Part shown: one piece after another, positions 1 to 8,896 of the stretch
Layout: every line of letters starts with the position of its first letter
Position numbering within the stretch: position 1 is the first letter of the stretch
Assembly: GCA_018436785.1 (NCBI GenBank)
Contig: JAHDKR010000048.1
Span: 1-64,000, forward strand
Direction of reading: 5' to 3'
DNA length: 64,000 nt
DNA from: Synergistaceae bacterium
GTDB taxonomy: Bacteria > Synergistota > Synergistia > Synergistales > Aminobacteriaceae
Notes under the pieces: generated by a model
Told to the model about the DNA's origin: nothing
Databases searched by the model: none
What the model saw: only the letters and a program-made list of their open reading frames with translations
Made by a program: the position numbers and the translations under genes

Positions 1-545
1 CAGGGTATGAACGTCCAAAGTTGCTTTCGCGCATGGCTCGCCTGCTCTCTGTTCAGACCTACACCGATTTCGAGGTGCTTTTCATCGACCAGAGCCGTAC
101 CCCATGGAACCAATCAGGAGCGTACCGCCCTCTTCATCTGCTCTATCACAGAATAGACCTCAAAGCAGCGGCGCGTCCCCGGAACATCGGCGCCTTTCTC
201 TCACGAGGAAAGGTGCTTGCCTTTCTCGACGATGACTGCGAACCTTCGCCGAACTGGCTGGCGGCCGCGCGTCCATGGTTTGACGACGAAGCCAACGCGG
301 GGCTTGAAGGCATGATCCGTTCGGACCTCGGGTGGAACGACGACCGGGGACGGGGAAGGGGCGTAAAAAATGATACCGTGAACTCGCGCACGACGAATTT
401 TTTTGTCAGAGCCGAGGTTTTTAACAAGGCGGGAGGTTTCGACGACCTTCGTTTTGCCGAGGACGTCGAGCCCGGGTTGCGGCTCGACGGGGAAGGCGAA
501 GTTCCCATGTGCCGGAACGCGTGGATTTTTCGGGCGCCACGCTGA
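1..545 (+). CDS. Family 2 glycosyltransferase, 3' part only
   Basis: This is the 3' part of a gene that enters from the left edge; the frame is open from base 3. The visible protein (about 180 residues) starts inside a GT-A nucleotide-sugar fold, with a YERPKLLSRM stretch and then FEVLFIDQS. The LAFLDDDCEPSPNWL segment is the metal/nucleotide-sugar binding DxD region of family 2 glycosyltransferases. The later NFFVRAEVFNKAGGFDD and FAEDVEPGLRL segments match the acceptor-side ED motif of that family. Known members transfer sugars to lipid, cell-wall or polysaccharide acceptors at the membrane; the substrate here cannot be told. The protein stops only about 25 residues after the ED motif, which is short for the family, so a C-terminal truncation or frameshift is possible. 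No partner gene is visible. Confidence 0.8.
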   Translation, partial: GYERPKLLSRMARLLSVQTYTDFEVLFIDQSRTPWNQSGAYRPLHLLYHRIDLKAAARPRNIGAFLSRGKVLAFLDDDCEPSPNWLAAARPWFDDEANAGLEGMIRSDLGWNDDRGRGRGVKNDTVNSRTTNFFVRAEVFNKAGGFDDLRFAEDVEPGLRLDGEGEVPMCRNAWIFRAPR

Positions 546-593
546 CTTTTTCCCCGTGGAGGGGGATTTTGTCCGGCGTTTTATTCTGCCGTG

Positions 594-602
594 TGGTATA
601 AT
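594..602 (+). promoter_or_regulatory. Extended -10 promoter
   Basis: TGGTATAAT, an extended -10 element, lies 70 bases upstream of the DUF4384 gene and after the glycosyltransferase stop. No good -35 box is seen at 16-18 bases, as is usual for extended -10 promoters. Confidence 0.5.
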
Positions 603-672
603 TCGACTGAGTGTCATTTTTCTGTTTTTTGATTCCCGCTGTTCCGGAGAACGATTACAGGAGGTGTTGCAG

Positions 673-1731
673 TTGAAAAGAAGAAGTATGGTATTCCCTG
701 GAGTATTTCTGTTTTTCTGCGTACTCGCGGCGCCGGTTTTTGCGGATGTTCTGCCCCGGACAACTACCGCTACACGCGACATTATGCTTGTCGAGGAGTT
801 CGAGGAAAAAGAGGAGCAAACGCCAGTCGCTTCCCCTGTATGGACCGGAATGAACGGGGAAGAACAAGCCGCTCGTCTTGGCGTGGAAGAGATGCACAAA
901 ACAGATTTTTCCGTTTCGCTCTCTTCGGGGAAATCAGCTGAAGGCGATGTTTACGAGATCGGCGACAAGATCGAATTCACCTTCACCTCCGACAAGGACT
1001 GCTATGTGACGCTTCTGGACTTTACGCCTTCGGGAAAGATTTATGTGCTGTTCCCCAACAAGTGGGTATCGAACAACTTCGTGAAGGCAGGAGAGAGCGT
1101 CGTCGTCCCGGCGGCGGGGCAGCAATTTGCAATGAAGCTGGGAGGGCCCGCCGGCGTGGATATCGTCAAGGCCATAGCGACCAACGTGGAGACGAAAATA
1201 CTTGATCCAGAGAATCAGAAACTGTTCGGTCCGTTCTCTGTGTTGGAAGATTCCAAGGTGGCGACCAGAGACATCATGCTTATTGAGGAGGAACCGGAAG
1301 CCGCGGCGGCAGCCTCGCCGGAAACGCCTCTCGAATGGACTGCCGCTTCGCTCGCTGTCTTTACCAAGGGCGATTCTCCGGAAAAAGGCGGTTTCGGCGT
1401 GTCGATCGAGGAAAACTGGATCGCGAAAATCTGGGCGGACCGCGACGCCTTTCTGACCGGCGAATCCATATTTGTGAAACTTCAAAGCAACCGGCCCGCG
1501 ACGCTCGTATCTCTGGTGAACACCGGCGCCAGCGGCAGGGAGAACATCCTTCTTCCCGAAGGCGTTGAAAAAAGCGTGCTCCCGGGGGCCATCGCGATTC
1601 TTCCTGGCAAACAGGACAAATGGAAGCTGATCGCCGCCACCGAACCGGGAGTCGATGTGTTGACCGCAGTGCTCCGAGACGAGTCCGGAGCGGAGATGAA
1701 GGTCTCTTTCAGCATCACGGTCGAAGAGTAG
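673..1731 (+). CDS. Exported tandem DUF4384 protein
   Basis: A 352-residue protein. The TTG start at 673 is chosen because AGGAGG ends 8 bases upstream; the reading frame is open further left but has no ribosome site there. A signal peptide (VFLFFCVLAAPVFA) predicts export. Two DUF4384-like beta domains follow. The first (about residues 75-185) carries GDKIEFTFTSDKDCYVTLLD and PSGKIYVLFPN. The second (about 230-350) is more divergent but keeps the PGVDVLTA strand matching PAGVDIVKA. Each unit is preceded by the same peptide, ATRDIML(V/I)EE. DUF4384 has no known enzymatic role; family members often sit beside caspase-fold or CHAT proteins, as here. The gene has its own promoter and terminator, so it is a separate transcription unit just upstream of the CHAT operon. 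Function is not known. Confidence 0.85.
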   Translation: MKRRSMVFPGVFLFFCVLAAPVFADVLPRTTTATRDIMLVEEFEEKEEQTPVASPVWTGMNGEEQAARLGVEEMHKTDFSVSLSSGKSAEGDVYEIGDKIEFTFTSDKDCYVTLLDFTPSGKIYVLFPNKWVSNNFVKAGESVVVPAAGQQFAMKLGGPAGVDIVKAIATNVETKILDPENQKLFGPFSVLEDSKVATRDIMLIEEEPEAAAAASPETPLEWTAASLAVFTKGDSPEKGGFGVSIEENWIAKIWADRDAFLTGESIFVKLQSNRPATLVSLVNTGASGRENILLPEGVEKSVLPGAIAILPGKQDKWKLIAATEPGVDVLTAVLRDESGAEMKVSFSITVEE

Positions 1732-1745
1732 GGGAGTCCATCATA

Positions 1746-1786
1746 CAGGAAGCGGGCGAAGGCGTCTTCTCCCGCTTCCTGTTTTT
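1746..1786 (+). terminator. Rho-independent terminator
   Basis: An 11-bp perfect stem (1746-1756 with 1771-1781) is followed by TTTTT. It ends the DUF4384 transcript 15 bases after the stop codon and separates it from the downstream CHAT operon. Confidence 0.8.
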
Positions 1787-1879
1787 GTATTCGCCTCCGT
1801 ATTTCATAGCGAGAAAAAGGAGCGCCTTCTCTTCGGAAGGGCCGGCTCGGACAAAATATCTTTTAGGAGGTTGCATATC

Positions 1880-2911
1880 GTGTCGCGAAAGACTTTTCTT
1901 TGGACCGTAACGGCGCTCTTGCTGCTGGGCGCAGGAATCGTGATCGCCCAGATGGCGCTTGACGCGTTGGCGCTGAATGAAACCTCGGTGGCGGCGGAAA
2001 GTCAGGAGTTGCAGGGAGTTCAGGGCGCCGACGAGACCACGATGGTCGTACAGAAGACGAAGATGCAAAAGAGCGGCGCGTCGGGAAAAAAGGCGTCGGC
2101 CTCCATGGACGAGATTCATAAGAAGAAGCTGCCGCAGTACAGGGTCATCAACGGAGCGCTGGATACGCAGAAAAAATTGTACGCGGCGCAGCGGGAAAAC
2201 AGTCCCCAGGCTTCACGCTTTGCGGCGGCACTGAAAAAGGAGATTCCGCAGGCAAAGGGCGCGTTGAAGAAGCTGCGGGCGCTCACCGACCAGGAAGTTG
2301 GCTTGATCAAGTCAACGACGAAGGATGCGCAGGCAATCAAAGTAGCCGAGGCCTCATACGCCTCGTGGAAGAGCGCCGTGGATCATCTGAAGGAACAGCC
2401 TTTGACGGAAAAGGAGTTGAAGGCGCGCAACCAGAGTATCCAAAAAAATTCGGAGATTGCGGTCGTGAATGCGCATGATCAGGCGAAAACGGTGAAGTCC
2501 GAGGAGCTCGCTCCAGAGGACAAAAACCTACTGAAGAGCAATGTTGTCGGCGGCGCGAAGAACATTTTTTCCAATCTCCAGCAGATCATGAGCGACATGC
2601 AGTCGGTGATGAACGCGCTCGGCGGTCTATCCGGGACGGGGGGGCTGAATGTGAACGCGCTCCAGGGACTCGGAGGGGCGTTTCAGGGAGTTGCGAAGCA
2701 GATGCAGGGCTTCCTTGGCAATTACGGGCCCTTCGCCCAGACCGTAGGCGCTCTTGTTGGCGAACGGGTTTCCGTCCCCACCCTCTCCATACCCGACTTT
2801 ATGAGCTTGGTGAAGATGGGTAGCGGCGGCGCCCCCGGAGCCATTCCCTCGGTTCCCTCCGTTCCCTCTGTACCGTCGGTTCCCGGGGTGAAGTTCAAAC
2901 CTCCGTTTTAA
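1880..2911 (+). CDS. Exported protein of unknown function, CHAT operon
   Basis: A 343-residue protein I cannot assign to a family. The GTG at 1880 is preferred because AGGAGG ends 9 bases before it; the in-frame TTG at 1871 abuts the ribosome site. The N-terminus (WTVTALLLLGAGIVIAQ) is a signal peptide or membrane anchor. The middle is rich in Lys, Gln and Ala and probably helical or coiled coil (residues about 30-220). It is followed by a Gly/Met/Gln-rich stretch (GGLSGTGGLNVNALQGLGGAF) and a proline-rich tail of repeated P-S-V units ending in GVKFKPPF. The next gene, a CHAT protein, starts 36 bases downstream, so the two are probably co-transcribed. It could be a structural partner or a substrate of the CHAT protein; that is inference from position only. 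Confidence 0.75.
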   Translation: MSRKTFLWTVTALLLLGAGIVIAQMALDALALNETSVAAESQELQGVQGADETTMVVQKTKMQKSGASGKKASASMDEIHKKKLPQYRVINGALDTQKKLYAAQRENSPQASRFAAALKKEIPQAKGALKKLRALTDQEVGLIKSTTKDAQAIKVAEASYASWKSAVDHLKEQPLTEKELKARNQSIQKNSEIAVVNAHDQAKTVKSEELAPEDKNLLKSNVVGGAKNIFSNLQQIMSDMQSVMNALGGLSGTGGLNVNALQGLGGAFQGVAKQMQGFLGNYGPFAQTVGALVGERVSVPTLSIPDFMSLVKMGSGGAPGAIPSVPSVPSVPSVPGVKFKPPF

Positions 2912-2947
2912 ACCGTTTCGAGGGGCGTAACGAAAGGAGGCGGGCGC

Positions 2948-5900
2948 ATGAGGAAAACTACGGCTGGATTTGCGATATTTCTCCTGTTGTGGGCGTGCAT
3001 TTTTCTTCTTCCCGGGGACGCTTTTGCAGTCTCCAAGGGGGAGGAGGAGATGCAAAAAGGCCTGAAGGCGTACGCGGCAAAAGAGTTTTCACTTGCGGCC
3101 GCGCACTTCGAAAAAGCCTCGGCGCTTCTCGAAAAGGAGAAAAAACTTCTGCAGGCTGGAGACGCCGCATATAACGAGGGGCTGTGCCGCAGGAGCATCC
3201 CGCATGAAACAGGGGAGGCGCTGAGGGAACGCCAAGCGGCTCTCCTTGCCGCTTTTGACCGCTCTGCCGCGCTCTATGCCAAGGCCAAGGAGGAAACGAA
3301 AGCGGCGAACGCCCTTCTGCAGAGCGCGCAAGCGGCGCTGGCCGCCGCGCGTCTTTCCGATGCGGAGACGCGGTACGCCGAAGCCCTGTCAAAGGCGAAA
3401 AAAATCAAGTCGGATATGCTCCAGGGGCTCTCTCTTGAGGGGCTTGGCAAAGTTGCCTTTCAGAGGGCGCGTTTCGGCGAGAGCCGCCATTTTTTCGGCG
3501 ATGCGTTGGAGCGACTGCGCTCTGTACCGGCCGCTCGTTCTCGCGTAGCGCTGCAGTTGATCGCCTCGCTCAGAAAGTCGGGGGATATGGCCGGAACGCT
3601 TGAACGGCTTGAAGAGACCGAGAAGGAGCTTCTCCCCCTTGAGAAGGACGAAAAGACCCGTGCGGTTTCCGGGTTCCTGCGATTCCTCGTCCTTGCCGAG
3701 CGAGGGCACACGTTCCTGCAGATGGGGATCTTCCATAAAGCGCAGGAGTATCTCCAGGCCGCGTTGGAGTTCGACGAGAACAACCCGATGATCAGCCAGG
3801 AACTCCGTTTGGGCGTTGAAGGAAACAAGCTGGTGGCGGAGGGGGAGCTGGGAAATCCAAAGTTTTCCGCCGACGCGCTGGAGACGCTTCGCAGCATGGC
3901 TGAAAACAGGGGACTTCACGATCTGGAATGTGCGTCGCTTATTTCAGGCGGGAGGCTGCTGCGGGTCGACGGGCAGTACTCCGAAGCCATGCTCCTTTTT
4001 GAAAAGGCTGCCCGGATCGCACGAGAAGCCGGGTTGGGCAACCGTTACGTTCAGGCGCTCTTGGCAAAGGCGAACCTGATGTACTTCCAGGGTATGTGGA
4101 AGGCGAGCGAGAATGTGTACAGGATGGCGTTCAACGGCGCGCTCGAACAGGGAGATATGGAGTCCCTACTCGGCGCCGTTTTAGGAATTGAGCGGATTTC
4201 CCGCGCCAATCACCTGGGGATGTCGGGCAAGATGGACTACCGGAAGATGCAGGGGATTCCGTGGAGAGGCGCCCTGCTCCAGGAGAAGAACATCCTCCCG
4301 GCGAGGGGCGGTAATGCGCTGCCTATGGCCTGGAGACGCCTCGGCGAGCTATCCAGGGAGTGGTTTACCGCCTCCGGCCCGGGGTTGAGAGGCGCTCTTG
4401 CAGTGGAGGCGGCGGCGGAGATACTCGCATGGAACCGGATGAAAAACCTGTCGCGGCATCTTGTCGCGGAAGGCGTTCTGCGGCTCGTCTCCGGACGTAA
4501 CGAGACGGTGGTTCAGGCGGCTGAGGCCCTGCTTTCCATGGAAAAAGAGCGGAAGAACGCCGCGGACCCGGAGACGTTGTCGCAAGCTTATGCGGCGTGC
4601 TGGGACGCTCTTGAGCACGGCGCTGGAAAAGGGCTCCTCGGGAGAAGAGGGGAATTGGCCGATATTCAAATCGACGGTATCCTTCAAATTCCGACATCTC
4701 TACCCAAAAATCCGAAAGCTCCTGCGAAGACGAGTTCTTCGGCGGAGGTGCAGCGCCTTCTTTCAACGCTGGCGGAGGCGTTGAACAGTCTCTCGTTGAA
4801 GAGTAAGGAGCAGCAAATAGTTGTCCGCGCGCTGCTGAGCGGCGAGCCCATGCCGGAATCCCTTGCGGCGCAGCTGCTCCGCGCGTCCTCTGCCCGAACG
4901 GTTACTGCCGCGAAGAAGATGGAGCAGCGCCTCTCCGGAGGAGAGGCGGCCGCCCGTAAGGAGTTCGCCGGGGTTCTTCTCGATGTGATTGAACGCCTCG
5001 GGAGTTCTCCGCTTGATGAAATCCGGGGAAACGCCAAGCTGGCCCGCTACATCAAGGGGATCGAAAGCGAGTCGAGAGAAGAGCGGATGCAGCTCGCGGA
5101 ATCCCTCGCCCTATTGACCCCGCCCTTCCTCGTCTACTCGCTCCGCGAGGCCTGTCAACTTTCGGATATTCACAACGCATGGAGAGGACTTGCCCTTCGC
5201 GCCCTGTTCCTGCAAAAACTCGGCGTCTTGGGAGAGGCAAAAGCGATGTCGCTGCGCCAGGGGGTCGATCATCTTGCGAGCTCTCTGTCGAAGGGAGCCG
5301 ACGTCTTCGAGAAGCAGTGCGCTCTTGTGGATACTGACTCATCTCAAGATCGGGAACGAAAAATCTCAAAAATGCTCTCTCTTGCAAAAGAACTGTCGCG
5401 GGCGGAGCTAGCGGCGCAGCTCGCGCAGTGCAGGGCGGTGGCGGATGCGCCCGAAGGGGTTGTCGGGTTCGATGACAGGCAGGCCATGAAAGAGCTTGTC
5501 GCGCGGTATCTTCTTGCGCTCGGAGAGGCGGAGCAGGCGCTGAACGCCGCGGAGGACGTGAGGCTGAGTTTTGGTTTTTCGGCGCGGAGTACTGGAGGGA
5601 TGCCGAATCCCGAGGTCGTCTGGAGAACGCTCCTTGTCTCCGCGAAGGCCTCTCTTGCATTGGGCGCTGTGCCGCACGCAGTCCGTTTTCTGGACCAGGC
5701 GATCGAGGTCATGGAATCCGTCTCCCCCTCCGACGGCACGAGTTCACAAGCGACTGCCGACAAGCTGGATGTGTACCGTACGGCCGTAGAAACGGCGTAT
5801 AGTCTCTACGCCTCGTCCCCTTCCGATGAACACGCGGCGACGCTGTGGCGCTATCTGGAGGGAATGAAGAGCCGTCAATGGAGAGAGATGCTTGCGACCA

Positions 5901-7303
5901 CCGGCGCCGCGTTTCTTGACCGTCTTCCTCAAAGCGAGGAAGAACACTATCAGGTACTGAGCATGTCTGCGGCGCAGCTGCTGGCGAAGATCGCCTTTCT
6001 TGATTTTCGAGGGCTTGCAAAGGAGGCTGACGAGGCTCGCGCGGAACTTCAGGATGTTCGGGGATCGCTCGGAGAGATAACGGCCCGGTACACAGTCGAC
6101 TCCGTCCGGCGAGTTCCGACGCTTGAGGATGCTTCCGACGCGCTTCATCCCGACTGGGCGGCGGCAGATTACTATCTGTCACGCGAGCTCTCCTTCGCAT
6201 TTGTGCTGGAAAAAGGGAAGCCCCCTCGCCTTGTGCAGCTCCCCCTGGACTACGACAGTTTTTTTGCGTACACGTTGTGGATGCGTACGCTTCCCGACGC
6301 GGTAGAATTCCAGTCGACACGGGCCAACGAGGCTGTCATGGCTGCGGGCGTTTCATCCCCAAGGCTCGCGAAGCAGCTTTTCGAGCCCGTGGCGCAGCTC
6401 ATCGGCGAGAAGAAAAAACTCCTCGTCATCCCCCATGATCTTCTGTACACCTTTCCCTTTGAAACCATGTCGGTTGCGAGTGGCGATACATGGAGGTTCC
6501 TGCTGGACGAAGGGTGGACTTTTGCAGAACTCCCGAGCGCGTTTCTTCTTGAGAAGACAAGAAGACCGGAAACGGCTCGGGGGAAGAAGCGGCTTGTCGT
6601 GATGGCAGACCCGGAGTACTATCCGACGCTGCGAAAGAAACACGGAGCGGAAGAAGCACGAAAAATCCTTCTCGGCGGCGTCGAGAACCCCTTAGTGCAG
6701 CAGATACGGGATACGTTCTGCAAATACATGGCCCCGCTCCGGAACGCGCGGCGGGAAGGCGACTACCTTGTCGAACAATGGAAGGGCGTCGGAGACGTAC
6801 GTTCCCTGATGGGCGCGGACGCCTCGGAGAAGATGCTCTACGATCAGGAGACGAAAGTGTGGGACGCGCACCATGTGCATATCGTGTGCCACGGCTACGA
6901 CCGGAACAGCATCCCGGATCTTCAGCCCGGGCTTGCTCTCTCCCCGGTTGCGGACACCCAGAACGATTCGTTTGCGCAGATGGGTGAACTCGCCTCGCTG
7001 AGATGGCGTTCCGATCTCGTCGTCCTCTCCGCCTGCGACACCGGCCTGGGCGATCTCTTCATCGGCGACGGGATGGTCGGTCTGAACACTGTCTTTCTTG
7101 CCGGCGGCGCGAAGGGAATGCTCATCTCCAGATGGCGGGTGCCGGATGAGAGCGCTCCCGGTTTCATGAATGTTTTCTATGAACGCATTGTCGCGGGAGA
7201 GATGCCGGTTGACGCGCTCGCTTCAGCAAAACGGGAATTGAAGAAAACGTACAGCGAAGCGTCGCACTGGGCGGTATTTAAATATGTGGGTATCCCATGG
7301 TGA
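2948..7303 (+). CDS. Exported TPR-CHAT caspase-like protease
   Basis: A 1451-residue protein with a strong ribosome site (AAAGGAGG) and an N-terminal signal peptide (FAIFLLLWACIFLLPGDAFA), so it should act outside the cytoplasm. Residues about 30-450 are repeated helical pairs of TPR type (for example LKAYAAKEFSLAAAHFEKA and FHKAQEYLQAALEFDENNP). A long helical middle region follows. The last 300 residues or so form a CHAT domain, the caspase-HetF-associated peptidase fold. Both catalytic residues are visible: His1315 in HIVCHG and Cys1363 in VVLSACDTG. The end has the usual GGAKGMLISRWRVPD and HWAVFKYVG segments. CHAT peptidases are cysteine proteases of the caspase clan, usually gated by the attached repeat domain. 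An extracytoplasmic, signal-peptide-bearing version is less familiar than the cytoplasmic CRISPR- or gasdermin-linked ones. Substrate unknown; nearby exported proteins are candidates. Confidence 0.9.
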   Translation: MRKTTAGFAIFLLLWACIFLLPGDAFAVSKGEEEMQKGLKAYAAKEFSLAAAHFEKASALLEKEKKLLQAGDAAYNEGLCRRSIPHETGEALRERQAALLAAFDRSAALYAKAKEETKAANALLQSAQAALAAARLSDAETRYAEALSKAKKIKSDMLQGLSLEGLGKVAFQRARFGESRHFFGDALERLRSVPAARSRVALQLIASLRKSGDMAGTLERLEETEKELLPLEKDEKTRAVSGFLRFLVLAERGHTFLQMGIFHKAQEYLQAALEFDENNPMISQELRLGVEGNKLVAEGELGNPKFSADALETLRSMAENRGLHDLECASLISGGRLLRVDGQYSEAMLLFEKAARIAREAGLGNRYVQALLAKANLMYFQGMWKASENVYRMAFNGALEQGDMESLLGAVLGIERISRANHLGMSGKMDYRKMQGIPWRGALLQEKNILPARGGNALPMAWRRLGELSREWFTASGPGLRGALAVEAAAEILAWNRMKNLSRHLVAEGVLRLVSGRNETVVQAAEALLSMEKERKNAADPETLSQAYAACWDALEHGAGKGLLGRRGELADIQIDGILQIPTSLPKNPKAPAKTSSSAEVQRLLSTLAEALNSLSLKSKEQQIVVRALLSGEPMPESLAAQLLRASSARTVTAAKKMEQRLSGGEAAARKEFAGVLLDVIERLGSSPLDEIRGNAKLARYIKGIESESREERMQLAESLALLTPPFLVYSLREACQLSDIHNAWRGLALRALFLQKLGVLGEAKAMSLRQGVDHLASSLSKGADVFEKQCALVDTDSSQDRERKISKMLSLAKELSRAELAAQLAQCRAVADAPEGVVGFDDRQAMKELVARYLLALGEAEQALNAAEDVRLSFGFSARSTGGMPNPEVVWRTLLVSAKASLALGAVPHAVRFLDQAIEVMESVSPSDGTSSQATADKLDVYRTAVETAYSLYASSPSDEHAATLWRYLEGMKSRQWREMLATTGAAFLDRLPQSEEEHYQVLSMSAAQLLAKIAFLDFRGLAKEADEARAELQDVRGSLGEITARYTVDSVRRVPTLEDASDALHPDWAAADYYLSRELSFAFVLEKGKPPRLVQLPLDYDSFFAYTLWMRTLPDAVEFQSTRANEAVMAAGVSSPRLAKQLFEPVAQLIGEKKKLLVIPHDLLYTFPFETMSVASGDTWRFLLDEGWTFAELPSAFLLEKTRRPETARGKKRLVVMADPEYYPTLRKKHGAEEARKILLGGVENPLVQQIRDTFCKYMAPLRNARREGDYLVEQWKGVGDVRSLMGADASEKMLYDQETKVWDAHHVHIVCHGYDRNSIPDLQPGLALSPVADTQNDSFAQMGELASLRWRSDLVVLSACDTGLGDLFIGDGMVGLNTVFLAGGAKGMLISRWRVPDESAPGFMNVFYERIVAGEMPVDALASAKRELKKTYSEASHWAVFKYVGIPW

Positions 7304-7308
7304 AGTTG

Positions 7309-7339
7309 TAAAAACCGCTTTTCGGAGAGCGGTATTTTT
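7309..7339 (+). terminator. Weak terminator or attenuator in the CHAT operon
   Basis: A short stem (ACCGCT 7314-7319 with AGCGGT 7328-7333), flanked by an A-run on the left and ATTTTT on the right, lies between the CHAT gene and the next TPR gene. It may reduce rather than stop transcription into the latter. Confidence 0.5.
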
Positions 7340-7359
7340 CTGCAAGGGGGCTCAATATC

Positions 7360-8838
7360 GTGAAAAAATACAAAATGACGTGCGCACTTCTTGTTCTGGC
7401 ACTCCTGTTCGGTGCAGCCGGAGCTGCATGTTCTTCGGAGCTTTTGCGCGAACGGGCGAAAAATCTGTATAGCGTGCAGGACTACCGGGGAGCCCTCGCG
7501 CTCTTCGACCGGTTGCTTGGAGAGATCCCGGGCGACGGCGAGGCGCTTGACTATTCAGCGTGGTGCCTGCGTTACCTCGGCGACTGGAAGAGCGCGGAAG
7601 AACGTTTCTTCCAGGCTCTTGACGCTCCGTCAGGAGCGCTGACGAGCTGGATTCACGTGGGCCTCGGCGAAACATACCTCGGCGCGGGCGATGAACGCAA
7701 AGCGGTTGCATCCTTCCAGAAGGCGATAGAGAGCGCTCCGGGCGACGATGAGCTTTTTCTTCGTTCGCAGAAGGGGATTGCCTGGGCTGCGGCATTTCTC
7801 GGAGAACGGGAGGAATACGGGCGGGCGCTCGCTCTGATCAGGGAAAAAGACGAGAAATTCGCGGAGGAAGTTCTGGGCGACACGGGAGTAATCTTAGAGG
7901 AACGCGAGGCGCTTGCGGCCGCAAAAAAAACTTCTGATGAACCGGTCGAGCCGATTCTTGTGCTGGACACAATGGAACGGCATGCGAAACTTTACGAAGA
8001 GGAAGCTCTGGAGGATGAGCTGGACGAGATTTTGTCGGAGGTCCTCGTGCAAGAGACGCCGGCTGCGGAAAAACAAGAGGACGTCCTTGAGATTATTGTG
8101 CTCGACGACGTAAAAACTGGCGGCGACGTCGCTTCTTCCGGAGAAAAAGAGGAGACGCCCGGACCGGACGAAACGCCTCCTGGCGACACGACGATCACGC
8201 CGCTTCCTACTCCGGGTGCGGCTTTGGAAAAGCCGGAGGAATCTGCGGGACCTGTGCTCTCGAAGCAAAAACCCGCAAAAAAACCTTCACAGAAGAAGCC
8301 TGAAGAGAAAAAAACCGCCCAGAGCGGCGCCACTGTCTCTCCTCCTTCTGCTGTATGGGGCGTCCGTATCGGAGTTGCTCTTGACGAAGAACTCACAAGG
8401 GCGCAGGGCGAAGGCCTCGCGGTTGAAAAGGAGAGTACGACCGACAAGTACGGTGTACGCCGTTTCCCCTTTACGCCGAAGATTACCCCCTTCCCGTCAT
8501 CCGTTCGTTCGCAAGCGGCATCCGAGTTCTACCACATAGAAGGCTACAAGGGGACCATCCTGAAAGTACACGGTATGGTGAAGACAAAACTCCTGCCGAA
8601 GCCTCTTGAATGGAAAAAGGCGACATTTGATGCAGTAGTGGACGAGTATTCGAAAGAACATGGCAAGCCCGCGATACTGACGGATCAAGGAACATCCTCG
8701 GAGGCCGCATGGCTGCTCCCCGAACGGCGGGTGCTCTGGGTGTTTATCGACGCAGGACTTGACAATACATGCCAAGTGCAGATATCGTACGTGGACAGAA
8801 GGATCCAGGCTGGTCACCTCATCGGGATATTGAAATAA
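7360..8838 (+). CDS. Exported TPR protein with conserved-looking C-terminal domain
   Basis: A 492-residue protein starting at GTG, with AAGGGGG 9 bases upstream. The N-terminus (CALLVLALLFGAAGAACSS) is a signal peptide; the Cys could be a lipidation site, but the -3 residue is not the usual Leu, so I leave this open. Residues about 25-175 are TPR-like (LYSVQDYRGALALFDRLL, LGETYLGAGDERKAVASFQKAI). A long acidic, then Pro/Lys-rich linker (about 175-325) follows. A compact C-terminal domain of about 165 residues begins WGVRIGVALDEE and ends IQAGHLIGILK; I do not recognise it. The gene is 56 bases downstream of the CHAT gene and is most likely part of the same exported system, perhaps as a scaffold. 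A strong terminator follows. Confidence 0.85.
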   Translation: MKKYKMTCALLVLALLFGAAGAACSSELLRERAKNLYSVQDYRGALALFDRLLGEIPGDGEALDYSAWCLRYLGDWKSAEERFFQALDAPSGALTSWIHVGLGETYLGAGDERKAVASFQKAIESAPGDDELFLRSQKGIAWAAAFLGEREEYGRALALIREKDEKFAEEVLGDTGVILEEREALAAAKKTSDEPVEPILVLDTMERHAKLYEEEALEDELDEILSEVLVQETPAAEKQEDVLEIIVLDDVKTGGDVASSGEKEETPGPDETPPGDTTITPLPTPGAALEKPEESAGPVLSKQKPAKKPSQKKPEEKKTAQSGATVSPPSAVWGVRIGVALDEELTRAQGEGLAVEKESTTDKYGVRRFPFTPKITPFPSSVRSQAASEFYHIEGYKGTILKVHGMVKTKLLPKPLEWKKATFDAVVDEYSKEHGKPAILTDQGTSSEAAWLLPERRVLWVFIDAGLDNTCQVQISYVDRRIQAGHLIGILK

Positions 8839-8854
8839 CCCAGATGCTGTAGCG

Positions 8855-8896
8855 ACACACCTGTCTTCCCGCGGCAAAGGAGACAGGTGTGTTTTT
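8855..8896 (+). terminator. Rho-independent terminator
   Basis: A 12-bp perfect stem (ACACACCTGTCT 8855-8866 with AGACAGGTGTGT 8881-8892) runs into a T-run. It closes the CHAT/TPR operon. Confidence 0.85.

Noticed and set aside
403-672. N-terminal extension of the DUF4384 reading frame overlapping the glycosyltransferase
   Set aside because: It would precede the signal peptide by 90 residues. The promoter and the AGGAGG just before TTG 673 show the true start.
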